Position numbers and translations under genes: made by a program. The notes under the pieces are model-generated. The model made no database searches. It saw nothing but the letters and a program-made list of their open reading frames with translations, and had not been told where the DNA came from. Positions 22,801 to 33,314 of a DNA stretch of 64,000 bases are shown here, piece by piece (positions within the stretch are counted from its first letter, which is position 1; each line of letters begins with the position of its first letter). The stretch lies in assembly GCA_003290165.1 (NCBI GenBank), contig QNQO01009140.1, positions 44,612 to 108,611 of the forward strand. Reading direction: 5' to 3'. This DNA is from Berberis thunbergii. Lineage: Eukaryota; Streptophyta; Magnoliopsida; Ranunculales; Berberidaceae.

Positions 22801-25255
22801 AATCGGGGGTAAACCGATCCAAACTAGGTATTTCGTGGTCGAATTTAGCGGTCACCGATTAATTGGTGTCACAAAAAAATCGGTGATAAATCGAGATTGT
22901 TCTATTGGGTGGTGGTGGTTGTTGTTCTATATTGTGTGATGTTTTGGACATGATTATATAATTTGCTCTATAATATGACTTGTTGCTCTATATATTTGTC
23001 TTATTAATTTTTGTTGTCAATATGTTATTTATTATAATTTACCTTAGTGAGGGTATAAAGATGTATACTTTGAAAAAGTAGACCGATTAAATCCGATTAA
23101 TCTGCTTAATCTTAAATCGATCTTGGACTGTGGAGGGTTTTTTATCCACATTTACTACATAGCTTTCTATTGGAAATTCTTTTAGTTGTGAATAGAACAG
23201 TGTCAAAAAAGAAAACGTGTTGGCAATTGGGTATAGTCTAGAAAGCATAGACTCTCGGAAAAACCCTTTGAATCCTAGTAAAACGTATGTCAGATACAGA
23301 TACGCGTGCGACACGCGACCAACATGTATCCAACTCGCGGTCAACGTGTCAGTCAACCTAACTTGGTTTAGACAGAGTTCGAACATGGTCCAGACTCGGT
23401 TGGGTGAAAATTGTTGCAAATAACTTTTTTTTTTCCTTTTCAGATCTTAATAAGATCGGACGGAGGAGATTAAAAGCCCCAATATAAACCTAACTCAACA
23501 ATTTTGCCCTTCTCAAACCCATTTGCAGACAACAAACGAAGAGAAAGAAAGAGTAAAAAAAGAAGGAAGAGGAAGAAACCGTCGGACTGAAGCTCCGTCG
23601 GGCTGTTGCATGAAGAAGACGTCTTGAGAAGAACAGGAAGAATAAGCTTCCCACTGACGCAAACGATGATTAAAGCAGTGAAGCTCCATCTCAGGTTCGT
23701 CTCTCACTCTCTGTCCTTCAACTCTTTTGTAACTTATGTTCTTCTATTATTCTGTAACTCTTCCACCTCTCAATACTACTCTGTTGTCATTGTTCAACAA
23801 ACATAAATCAACCTTGCAACTATGTCCTTCAACTTTTCTGTAACTTTTGTTCCCTTTTTTTTTATCTTTAAAACAACTTCATATATGGTTACACTACACC
23901 ACATGATGCACATCAAAATCCATCATGAAACTTAGTAAAAAAAACTATATTGCAATCACCTATGTTAAATGGATGTTCTGTCACACCTTGAAGCTACGCC
24001 AGATCTTTGTGTATCTTTCCTAGTTATGTTCAAGTGCTCAACATAATGATAAACCAAAGGCAAAGTGCCCACGACTAATGCATGTAGATTGTAGCACATT
24101 GCTTCTATAGAAATTAGAGGAATTGTTCAATCTGCTGGTATTGAAACTTTAGATTTATCATATTTATACAAAACCACATAAATTCTTACATTTCTTCTTA
24201 GTTATTTGAATTTTTTTGGTTCTGGAAGCATCTGATGTTATAAGCTCCTTAAATTTACAAATTATTATTTATCCAGATGTTTTATATATTTGGATTATTA
24301 ATTATTGTTTATGAGTTATGACATTATGTTAATAATTTTTTAACAAAATATAAAAATAAGGTTTGACGTATCGTTGAGTCCTAGTTTTTTGAAAATTCAA
24401 GAGTCCCCGTATCGTATCCGTGTCCGATACAACATGCGTATCCGAGTCCGTGCATCCCAGGATATAGTAAAGATTTCAAAAAAATTGCTACTGTGTGGGG
24501 TTGGCTCAACGTACTCAAAGGATCTTTTAAGACAAATTTAGAAATACGGTAGCTTTATAGAAGCATCAAAATCTTAAAGTGACAGTGAGGTCTTACCTTG
24601 TTTGTTCATGTGTTCCTTTTTGCTAAATGAGCTCCCTGCTCACTTAGCCCTTTCTTATATTCAATGAAATCTCCTTTGTGTTGCTTATCCGTAGAAAAAG
24701 AAATTACAAAATTTGTGTCAATACTGATAATGGAATCCCATACTGTATTCCCCAACTTATTTTCATAACAAAACATTACCTCTTACTGGTACTAAATCCA
24801 TAGAAAATATTCTGTTTATGACATAAATTAGAAGTACCAACACATCACCATCACCATCTGCAGTGTATTGCCACTCCCACTTCTCATTGTTTTCTAAGGA
24901 ATCTTACAAAAAAAGAAACTTCTGTTAAATCTAAGACTAAGATTCCGTTTGATAACCCCATTTCTTTAAACCTCAGTCGTGAACTACTCCATTTTGAAGG
25001 CAAACCCCATAGGTTCTAGGAAAGGACAGCCTAAGAGGGGCATCACCGCCTAAATATCATCCCGAAACTTAATCCTATCACCCTTTGCAAGGGGCGTATA
25101 CTAGGCCCCATTTAAGAAGTTTCACTCAAATACCAGATACTCCATAGACTCATTCCATGAGGCATCTTTGAATGTTTAGAGATACCAATAATCTTCACTA
25201 AATTTCCATAGCATATGCCCAAAACATGTCTTGACCAGTTTTCATTTTCTTAGGC
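22801..25255. other. No confirmed gene; possible first exon near 23,600
   Basis: Around 22,800-23,115 cgattaatcggtg-type words suggest a decayed repeat. At 23,480-23,697 a purine-rich leader is followed by a short open stretch ending in a donor-like ctcaggttcgt, which could be a first exon, but I recognise no protein. A cgtatccgtgtccgatac-like repeat occurs near 23,290 and 24,410. Confidence 0.3.
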
Positions 25256-25289
25256 CAACTGATATCCTTAATGGTTATTTTTGTTAAAA

Positions 25290-26120
25290 TATGCAAGCGA
25301 TATCCCTAATACACTATTGATTATTGAAGGTATATTCCCTCAAAACTGGCCTTTAAATTTATGGAGAAATCGAAATTGTGAATCCTATGCAATGAAAGCG
25401 CAATCAATTTTTTTTTCTTCAGTCAGTAAATGCAATAATTTCTTTCTTAAGTTCCGTTCTACATGTTGATAAATACTATTCCTCCATGAATCACGTTTTT
25501 TATGTTCCTCCTTGCATTAGCTTCAATATTTGCATTCTCATTACTAAAAATGAACTAATTTCATTGGTGCTATAAGCTACAACACAGGAGGCATCCCTAT
25601 ATTAACTGATACTAAGAATCAAATGAGACTGACCTGTATACGTGTTCGCTGCATAGTATATAGGGACAGTGGAATCTCGTTAATCCATTCATGCGCATCA
25701 CTAATTAAATGACGAGGCATTTGGCTACTTTAAGAGAGTAACACAAGAGACTCAGCTAAACTTTAATATATTATTGTGTATATATTCCTCAAAATCGATG
25801 TCTACTTTTATGGGAAAACAAACATTCTTCCATTTAGATCTCTAAATCGTGTTCTTACGCAATGAAAGAGCATTCAATATTTTTCTTTGATCAGTAAATG
25901 CAATTAGTTTTTGTTTCTTAAAGAAAATTACCAACTTCGATTCCACATGTTGATGATACAATTCCTCCATGAATGACATGCATCAGCTTTTAAAAACATG
26001 CATTCATCACTAAAAAAAATGATTGTAATTGGCATCTTAAGCTTGATATACAGCAACAAGAAGCAACCATACGTTAACTGACTAATGAAAACTCGCACAA
26101 GACACTGACCTGTGAACAAT
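25290..26120. repeat. Diverged tandem duplication, unit about 350 bp, offset about 462 bp
   Basis: 25,310-25,650 and 25,770-26,115 align over a series of shared blocks: atgcaatgaaag/acgcaatgaaag, cagtaaatgcaat, acatgttgat, attcctccatgaat, then ctgacctgt at both right ends. The copies have diverged strongly. Neither copy is clearly coding. The right copy ends at the donor side of an exon (26,110), so the duplication probably copied intron sequence of the gene next to it. Confidence 0.65.
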
Positions 26121-26410
26121 CTATACATGTTTGGAAGCTCCTGCTTTTGTGTAGCAGAAAACATTTCAGTCTTATCTGAAAGGTAAAGTCCTGGATCAAC
26201 CGTAATCCTTTTAAGTTTGCGAGACCTGCATCATAGATCACATTAAAATCCTCCACATTTAAAACAAAGGTACAATAAGAACATTAATTAATGAAAACTG
26301 AAGTTTGAGATTCATACTCTCTCCAGCCAATAAAACTGCTGTGATTCATAAAATTGAGATCCTTTGGTAGGTATGACATTATATGAAGAAGATCAAAACA
26401 ACACAATAAT
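26110..26410 (-). pseudogene. Two exons of an unidentified plant gene
   Basis: On the minus strand an exon ending at 26,318 encodes YLPKDLNFMNHSSFIGWRE and stops at a donor (ga|gtatga). A 92-bp intron ends in atgcag. A second exon, 26,225-26,110 (116 bp), reads SRKLKRITVDPGLYLSDKT and continues with SATQKQELPNMYRLFT before cag|gtcagt. The frame is continuous across the splice and the composition is clearly protein-like. I do not recognise the family. Upstream coding beyond about 26,410 is unclear because a hAT-type element lies at 26,562. It may be part of a real gene broken by insertion, or a stranded fragment. Confidence 0.5.
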
Positions 26411-26561
26411 TTGCCCAATTTAGCGAAAATCAATACATATCCAATAAGCAAAACTCAGCAATACCCAGATCAGAAAATGAACCAATTTCTTCGAATTGGG
26501 GAAAACCCATATCAGAAAACCATAAAAGATAGTGGACCCAGATGAGAGTGGAGATTTTGAG

Positions 26562-27689
26562 TAGGGGTGGGCATCCCATCCCACGGACCCGATCTCGTCC
26601 CGTCCCGTCCCGATTTTTTCGAGTCTGAATGAGATTGAATAATTTCATCCCGATTATGTCCCGTCCCGTCCTGATTTAGAATGGGATGGGATGAAGATTT
26701 TCAATTCCACCAATACCGTCTCGAGCTAATTTTTAATATTTATTATTAATATTTTTATTTATTTATTTATTTTAGGATTGCAATATTTGGATGCTCATAC
26801 AAATTCAATGATATATAATTGTAAATTTCTAATCACTTCTCTCATTCCTTTAGGTTTAGGGTTACTTAGTGTTGGAGGATTACTTGGTGTTTGACTTCGT
26901 CTATTCCTAACTCAATGTTGACATGATATAAGTTTTGGAAAATGACATTACAGTAAAAATAAAATTATTGATGTTAGATTTTGTAGTTTATCTTTGTTAA
27001 GTTCAAAATGAACTAGAAAGATTGGAAATTACTTTTAAAATGAGTAGTGTTTTTTATTAATTTTGTCATCTCTAATTACAAGTATATGCATTTATGACTC
27101 CTAAGTCAACTCTTACGGACAGTAATTAGTAGTTACAATAAAACTTGTGACAAGTTAGTTTGAAAGTTGGAAACTTAGATGTCTAAATTGAACTGCGTGG
27201 TATACTAGTATTTTAGCGAGTTGGACAATGAACTGAACTGAACAGTGATGATATGCCAATAGCAGATTTATGATGTATGTTGAACTGTAGTCATCCATAA
27301 AATTGAACTGAAAGTGAATCATCTGATGGTACATAACCGAATTGGTCATCCTCTCTAACCTCTTCTCCATTACGATGTTTTCGCTACTAATTTTATGTCG
27401 TGGTTGTATTCAGTTAGTATATTGCTTAGTGTGTAAATCTTTAGTTTTTTAGTAATGTTATGTCTTCATGGTGATACTGCTCTGATTCTGCTCAGATTAT
27501 GATACTGCGTCTGATTCTGCTCAGATTATGTATGATCTAATTAAGCAGAACACGTTGATCTCGTCAAGTCCCGAACCCATTTGGGATGGGACGAGGTTGA
27601 GATGGGATTTTTCCCATCCCGTCCCGTCCTGATTCCGTATGAACGGGATGAGATAGGGATGGGTCTATCTCGTCCCGTGCCGACCCCTA
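26562..27689. mobile_element. hAT-type element with ccgtcccg-rich ends, 1,128 bp
   Basis: The ends are taggggtgggcatcccatcc and, at the other side, gtgccgacccctа-type (gtgccgaccccta). The 8-bp target duplication attttgag is exact on both sides (26,554-26,561 and 27,690-27,697). Subterminal DNA is packed with cgtcccgtcccg and its complement. The middle is AT-rich and encodes no recognisable transposase, so the element is non-autonomous. Related end sequences occur inside the CACTA transposon at 48,640-49,860. Confidence 0.87.
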
Positions 27690-27789
27690 ATTTTGAGGGA
27701 GAAGAAATAAATGGTGATTTGTATGAGGGAGCTGTGGGAATGTCAAAAAGTCCTCAAGTGTGTGTGCCTGTGAGGTGAGGTGAGGCAGT

Positions 27790-28099
27790 TAGTTGGATTT
27801 GATACTTTGGTTGGCTACACCAGTCTACAATCAGCCTAGGAGGAAGATGGACAAGCATATTCTTGTTACCATGCTTTATATTTCCCACCACAATGCTTTT
27901 TGTAAAATTAAAAAATAAAAATTCTAAAAAAGGAAAAAGACACTTCACTAATAAATATGCTTGCTTCATTTTCAAGACCTCCAAGCCAACTCTGATATCC
28001 TACATCATGTCTAGCAAAGTCTTTGTCCATTATTCCTAGAACTCATATCCTTTTATGGAAGATAGTGTGCAATATCGAAAAAAAGACTCCCACCATACA
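27790..28099. other. No recognisable gene
   Basis: AT-rich spacer between the hAT-type element and the plant-mobile-domain locus; nothing coding was recognised. Confidence 0.4.
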
Positions 28100-31000
28100 C
28101 CACAACTTACTCTCATTCACACCACTTATCTAATTTTTGTCCCTCATCATGCAATTTCTCTCCCACTGTCCCACACCAATGTTCTCTTTCACACCACTCA
28201 TTAAGAAAACTCCCTCTCCTCCCAACTTCAAGCGATCGAAAGAAACCTCCCTCTCCTCCCAACTTCATCTTCTCTTCTTCAATACTCCCTGTTTTCTTGT
28301 TCGATCGAAAACTTCCACTGCATTTCCCTTCCCAACTTAACCTCTCCCCTCCCAACTGAGCCGTCACTTTCTCTCCCAATTTCTCATATTCCACTTCCAA
28401 TCGACTCACCCAAAACCCGAAAGGGTTCATCGCCCCTCCCACTCTCTCAACAGGTTTCCTGTGCGATTTGCTCATGAAGGACTGTGTGTGATTTGGTTTG
28501 GCGTTAAGTGTGCAATTTTAGGTCATTCAACGAAGGAAAACCCTAAATTGAACTAATACTATGTCATGTGCGATTAGCTATTCGATTAGGGAACTCAAAA
28601 ACTATAAATTAATATTTTTTCAAGGATTATTTAGCACCCTGAATTAACATTAATTATTTTCAAGGATTGTTTATGTAAGTTTGAATTGATTGTGTAGTAT
28701 GACAAACACGATCAAAGACGTGTCTTCTTTGATTGGTGGTGGGGATGATCAAACTGCTCAAGGTAATAGACGACCAATGACAGTGTCTAACCAGAAGATG
28801 ATTGGAGAAAAACATATAGAAAATATGGAAGAGAAAAAAAAAGATGGAAGAAAATAAAGAGAAAGAAGTGAAGAAGAAAATGATAGAGGATGAAATGGGG
28901 AGTAATTTGATAAATGCAGAAGCAGCAACAATACGCCTAACCCTATTGCAAAGTCAAGTCGAATCGCAATCTCGAGCAGATAGTGTTGGCCATGAGCGTG
29001 AGGCTATTGGACATAAGTGTGAGGATGTTAGACATGAATGTGAGGTTTTCGGACGTAAGGGTGTCAGACATGAGGATGAGGAGTTAGATGTGGGTAAGGA
29101 GTTAGATGCGGGTGAGGAGTTAGAGGAGGGTGACCAGGTTGCTGGTATTGATGATGAACCAATTTTTCTATTGAATCTGGAGCTAATGAAGTTGAAGAAA
29201 ATGTATATGTTTCGTATTCTAGGAGTCCCAAGGATCACTTTATATTATATGATTACTACAGCCATGTGTCTCGCTCCTTTGGGATATTGACGAGGTAATT
29301 ATTATATTTTCTTCTTTTAAAATATTTAAGTTTATTTGTTTTTATATTATTTGGACATTGATTTAGTTTTCCTTATTTAGGAACGAGGTTAATTGAGATG
29401 TCGGCATCAATATAAATTAGTTTTAGTTTGATAGTTGTGACAGGAGCCCAAAGAAGTGAGGCAAATAGTGTATAATAGCGATTTCCATCCTTTGATATTC
29501 CATTGTAAGGATCATGTCAATAAGATGACGATTTGTGCTTTTGTGGAACGTTGGCAACTTGAGACCAACACTTTTCACCTCCCTTTTGGAGAGATGAACA
29601 CCACCCTTGACGATGAATATCGTATAACTCAACTACCGATCGTTGGTATGTCGCTTACTGTGAAAAAAAAATCAAATGAAAGTGGAGGAATGTGTGAAAT
29701 TATTGGTTAATGGTTTGGGCATTTAAAATACTAAAGCAAAGAAACATGTCCACAAGAATCTTAGTTTCGTTGAGATGAAGTTTATTAAGGACAATTGTTG
29801 TGGAAAAGCGATGTCAACTGATTCTCTTAAAAGGAAACAACAAGTTGGTAGGGGTTACTTGTTATTTCTCCTGGGTATGACTATCTTTGCCGATAAGACT
29901 GGAACCAACGTTCGGACTGAATATTTGAAGTTGCTAATGAAGGTGAATGATATTGGAAAATTTGTTTGGGGGTAAAAACTTCGACATTCTTGTATCATCA
30001 ATTGGGGTGTGATAGCAGAGTTGGTACTAAGCAAATATTTGGATATTTGCCATTTTTTGAGGTATATTTTCACTTGGTTATTCAGTTAATTTTGCTTTAA
30101 TTGTTTATGATTTTTGAATTAATAATTTTTTGTTTTGTTTGTAGGGTTGGATGTACGATCATTTCAGGCTTTGGGGTAACGTGAGTATTTCATCGAATGA
30201 TAATCTCCTCACCATGGAGAAGTGAGAATGCCCCAACGAATAGAGGTTGTGATGAAGACATCATCACTCTTAAGGAACATCTCAACGATCAGGAGGAGGT
30301 TAAATTGCATCATTAAGTAAAATATTGATTTCATTTTGTCTTTCTCATTAAGTTTTAAGTTTTATGTTTGTATGGTCAGGTAATTTGGGCCCTTATGTGA
30401 AATCCAAGAAAAATACTCCCCTTTATAGCATCACATGGTTCCATGGTTGTTTGTTATGCCTGGATTTTGAAGAACCATATCACCTCGATAGAGTGATGAG
30501 ACAGATGAGAAATGTACGGGCCATTTCAAACCTACCTATTCGAGTGAAAGTGAAGAATAGAGGTACATCTGGCAAGAATTACTTGGACAAGTACGAGATA
30601 TTGTCGTCATTCGCTGACAGATGGCATAATCATCTCTTGTTAAGTGACAACCGAGGTGAACTAGTGAAGCTTCCATGGGATTGCAACAACGATTATTTGG
30701 AGTGGTTTCATGTCATTAGCCATTCTTTTGTCCAACCACCGAATAATAGGAGAACTCATCCCCTAAGAAGACAAATGTTTCTATCTCACAATAGGGTAAT
30801 TTAACTTTATTTGAAAATTTTTGTGAACTATTTGACTTGATATTTTTGTATAGCTTTTACTAACATCAAATATTTTATTAGAGATCAAGGCGGTTGATGA
30901 GGCTCTTAAGTTGTTCGTCGTCTCTATTAATGAAGGTTGGAATGTTGACAAGGTTTTGTTACTCTTGAGGCAAAAGAAAGTACATGACATGTTGCACGAA

Positions 31001-31125
31001 ATGTCAGTGCTTTTGACCTTAGTCGATGCAGATGTTGATCCTGATAGTGGTGAAGTTGGTGGTGGATCAAGTGAGCTTAGAATAAAGAAGAGTCATGACC
31101 TAAGAACCAAGAAGAGGCATGACTA
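28100..31125 (+). pseudogene. Plant mobile domain (PMD, MAIL-like) gene, decayed
   Basis: A C/T-rich leader (28,140-28,470, with ctccctctcctcccaacttca present twice) precedes an ATG at 28,699. An acidic, charged N-terminus follows at 28,844-29,160. The conserved domain appears as YSRSPKDHFILYDYY near 29,215, and a donor at 29,296 (gacgag|gtaatt) and acceptor at about 29,452 join it to EPKEVRQIVYNSDFHP. Next come ICAFVERWQ and TNTFHLPFGEM, then GYLLFLLGMTIFAD, QLGCDSRVGTKQIFGYLPFFE, GWMYDHF, and near 30,690 WDCNNDYLEWFHVISHSF. This is the transposon-related plant mobile domain (PF10536) found in MAIN/MAIL proteins and in Mutator- and gypsy-linked genes. At least two frameshifts (one at an A9 run near 29,660) and several stops show loss of function. 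Confidence 0.7.
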
Positions 31126-31419
31126 AAGAATCTTCTGATGTAGTATCAAATGTAAACTATTGAATTTTTGAATCTTTTGTTGTAATGTAAACTATTGAAT
31201 TTTATGTTTAATGACATCCAGTTTTATTATGCCATTATTATGTTGTTTCATCGAGTTTTATGTGGAGTATTTGTGATTGCTAAGACTCCGTAAATGTAGG
31301 CTCGTCTGAAACTTTAAAATTTCAAATCAAGAAATTACTTTCAATTTAAGATACAAAATTTATGAAAAATCACAGACAATCGGTTTCCAAATGCAACTAT
31401 GAATAGGAATTTTCTATTG

Positions 31420-33310
31420 TAGAGGTTCATGCGAATGTCGACCTCCCGCTCGCACGAGCCTTGAGAATGAGAATGTCACAAACATATTTGGATTGTGGAT
31501 TCTTCATATAAATATTGTTGGAAAACCATAGAAATTTCAAATTAAATTTTTTTTTTTTCAAACACTCTGAATTTCAAAATTGGGACAAAGTACAGAATCA
31601 GACCCCATTGCAGTGGATAATGCGCTCCAGATGTAATTGGTTGCAGAAGATCATGCGAGTATAGATTTTGTACTCGCACAATTTGTAAATTGTGGAATAT
31701 GAAAGTATTGTTTGGAAGGTGGATTCTATCTATAATCCTTGTTTCAAAACCATAGAAATTTCAAAATTTTAAAAACATTTGCAATTACTCCAAATTTCAA
31801 GTTAGGGACAGAGTCCAGTTTTTTCAGCCAACGTAGAGGATCATGCGAATAAGAGTTAGTCCATTGCAATGGCTTATGCGATGGATGAACTCCCATTCAC
31901 ATGAACCTCTACGGACGCTGTCGACGGTTGTTTCCTTCATCGAGAGTGGTTTTTTCTTAGAATCTAGTCAGATTTGTGTCTTCCCCATGCATTGTGCTCT
32001 AATTTTCAATGTACCACCAGGTCTAATCGGTAAGGGGGTCGCGCTGGTAATTGTAAAGATTTGAAGAGTCATGTCTAATCGGTTAGGGATTGTGGATGGT
32101 GTTGTTTGGAATGAGTAATAGAAGGGTTGATCTTCATCTTCCACTATAAATTGGGGAGATGAAACTTCATCTTCCTCAAACTTTCTCAAAGCAAAATGTC
32201 CAACTTTTCAGGGAACGACGTGCCTCCTCCTCCTCTTGGGTATGACATGCCCAATCCTCCCCCTCCTGAGAATGACGTGCCTCATCCTCCCCCTCCATTG
32301 CCTCTTTTTGGGAACGACATGCCTCCTCTTCCTAGGAACAATGAAAGGTATGCCGATCTTGATGTTTAAGGGCTAACCAAGGAAGAACTCGGCTCCATGC
32401 GGTTTGTTCATGGGATTGGGCTGATGAAAGGGTGGACTCCACCTCCAGTTCCTGATTTATGGGCTGAGGCAAGTGCCACTTGGGTTGTCTCTGTTTCTCC
32501 CACTAGTAGTGGATAGCTTTTCGATGGTTCAATGGTCGATGAGGAAGAGGAAGACTTCTAAGAAGAAAATCATTCAAATCGTAGGGAGCATCTTGATGAC
32601 ACGCGCTCGGAGCTCGACATGGACTTTGATCACGACGAGAAAGATCACGTTGACTTCCATGATCAGGACTTTGATGACCCAAGGGACGTCTAAGATGACT
32701 TCAAGGGTTATGACTCTGATTAGTGAATGCCTATGTACTTTGTCTGTTTGTTATGCATAAGTATTTTGTTTATGCTACAATGAAATGAAATGTTTGTTTC
32801 CATACATGAAACTAAAAGAAATTGGCAACAAGTTACTTAGCATCAAAATGATGTTTTAAAAATCCAAATAAATGGAGACAAAGCAGCCCAAGAGAAAATG
32901 AAACTAAATCATTTTTGCAAAACCACTGAGTTATGCAATTTAAAAAAAAAAACTGCAAACAAAATGCGAGCTGTACAATGCAAAATACAAATATAGTGTC
33001 AAACTCAATTTTGGACTTTATTACATAGGATAATGCGAACATGAGATTACCAGTTGCAGCGGCTCATGCGATTACTGACCATCTGTTCGCAGACTTTTCT
33101 AATATAGGGATTTCAAAAATGTGTTTGGAAGATGAATTTTACCTCTAAATATTGTTGCAAAACCATAGAAAATTTTAATTTTAATTTTTTTTTTTCAAAA
33201 AGCTACAATTCCAAATTTTGGACAGAGTGACTCTAGCATAGCAGATCCTGCGAACATGAAATAACCAATCACAAAGGTTCATGCGAATGGTGTTCACCTA
33301 TTCGTAGTGA
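31420..33310. repeat. Dispersed copies of a roughly 225-bp repeat
   Basis: Blocks of the form aaaccatagaaatttc, then an A/T tract, then gggacagagt and catgcgaa recur. They start at about 31,497, 31,722 and 33,134. The first two are spaced 225 bp apart, and partial units lie around 31,421, 31,840 and 33,030-33,060. A segment carrying a proline-rich ORF (32,195-32,725) separates the left and right groups. The units are not coding. They look like a decayed minisatellite or flanks of an element. Confidence 0.55.
32195..32725 (+). pseudogene. Proline-rich then acidic ORF relic, unknown function
   Basis: From the ATG at 32,195 the frame reads MSNFSGNDVPPPPLG followed by repeated (N/E)ND-V/M-P-P/H-PPPP units, to a stop at about 32,370. 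The same strand continues with GLTKEELGSMRFVHGIGL and WTPPPVPDLWAEA. After a frame change it ends in a very acidic tail rich in D, E and H, with FDDPRDV near the end. I recognise no family. Stops inside the run suggest decay. It lies between repeat copies and close to the PMD locus, so both may belong to one transposable unit, which is inference. Confidence 0.35.
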
Positions 33311-33314
33311 CCTC

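Noticed and set aside
22800..24440. Element bounded by cgtatccg/cggatacg-like words
   Set aside because: Similar words at 23,290 and 24,410 but no clear termini or duplications.
28113..28475. 120-codon minus-strand ORF
   Set aside because: It is opposite a C/T-rich leader-like sequence with a short direct repeat; no conserved motif, composition-driven.
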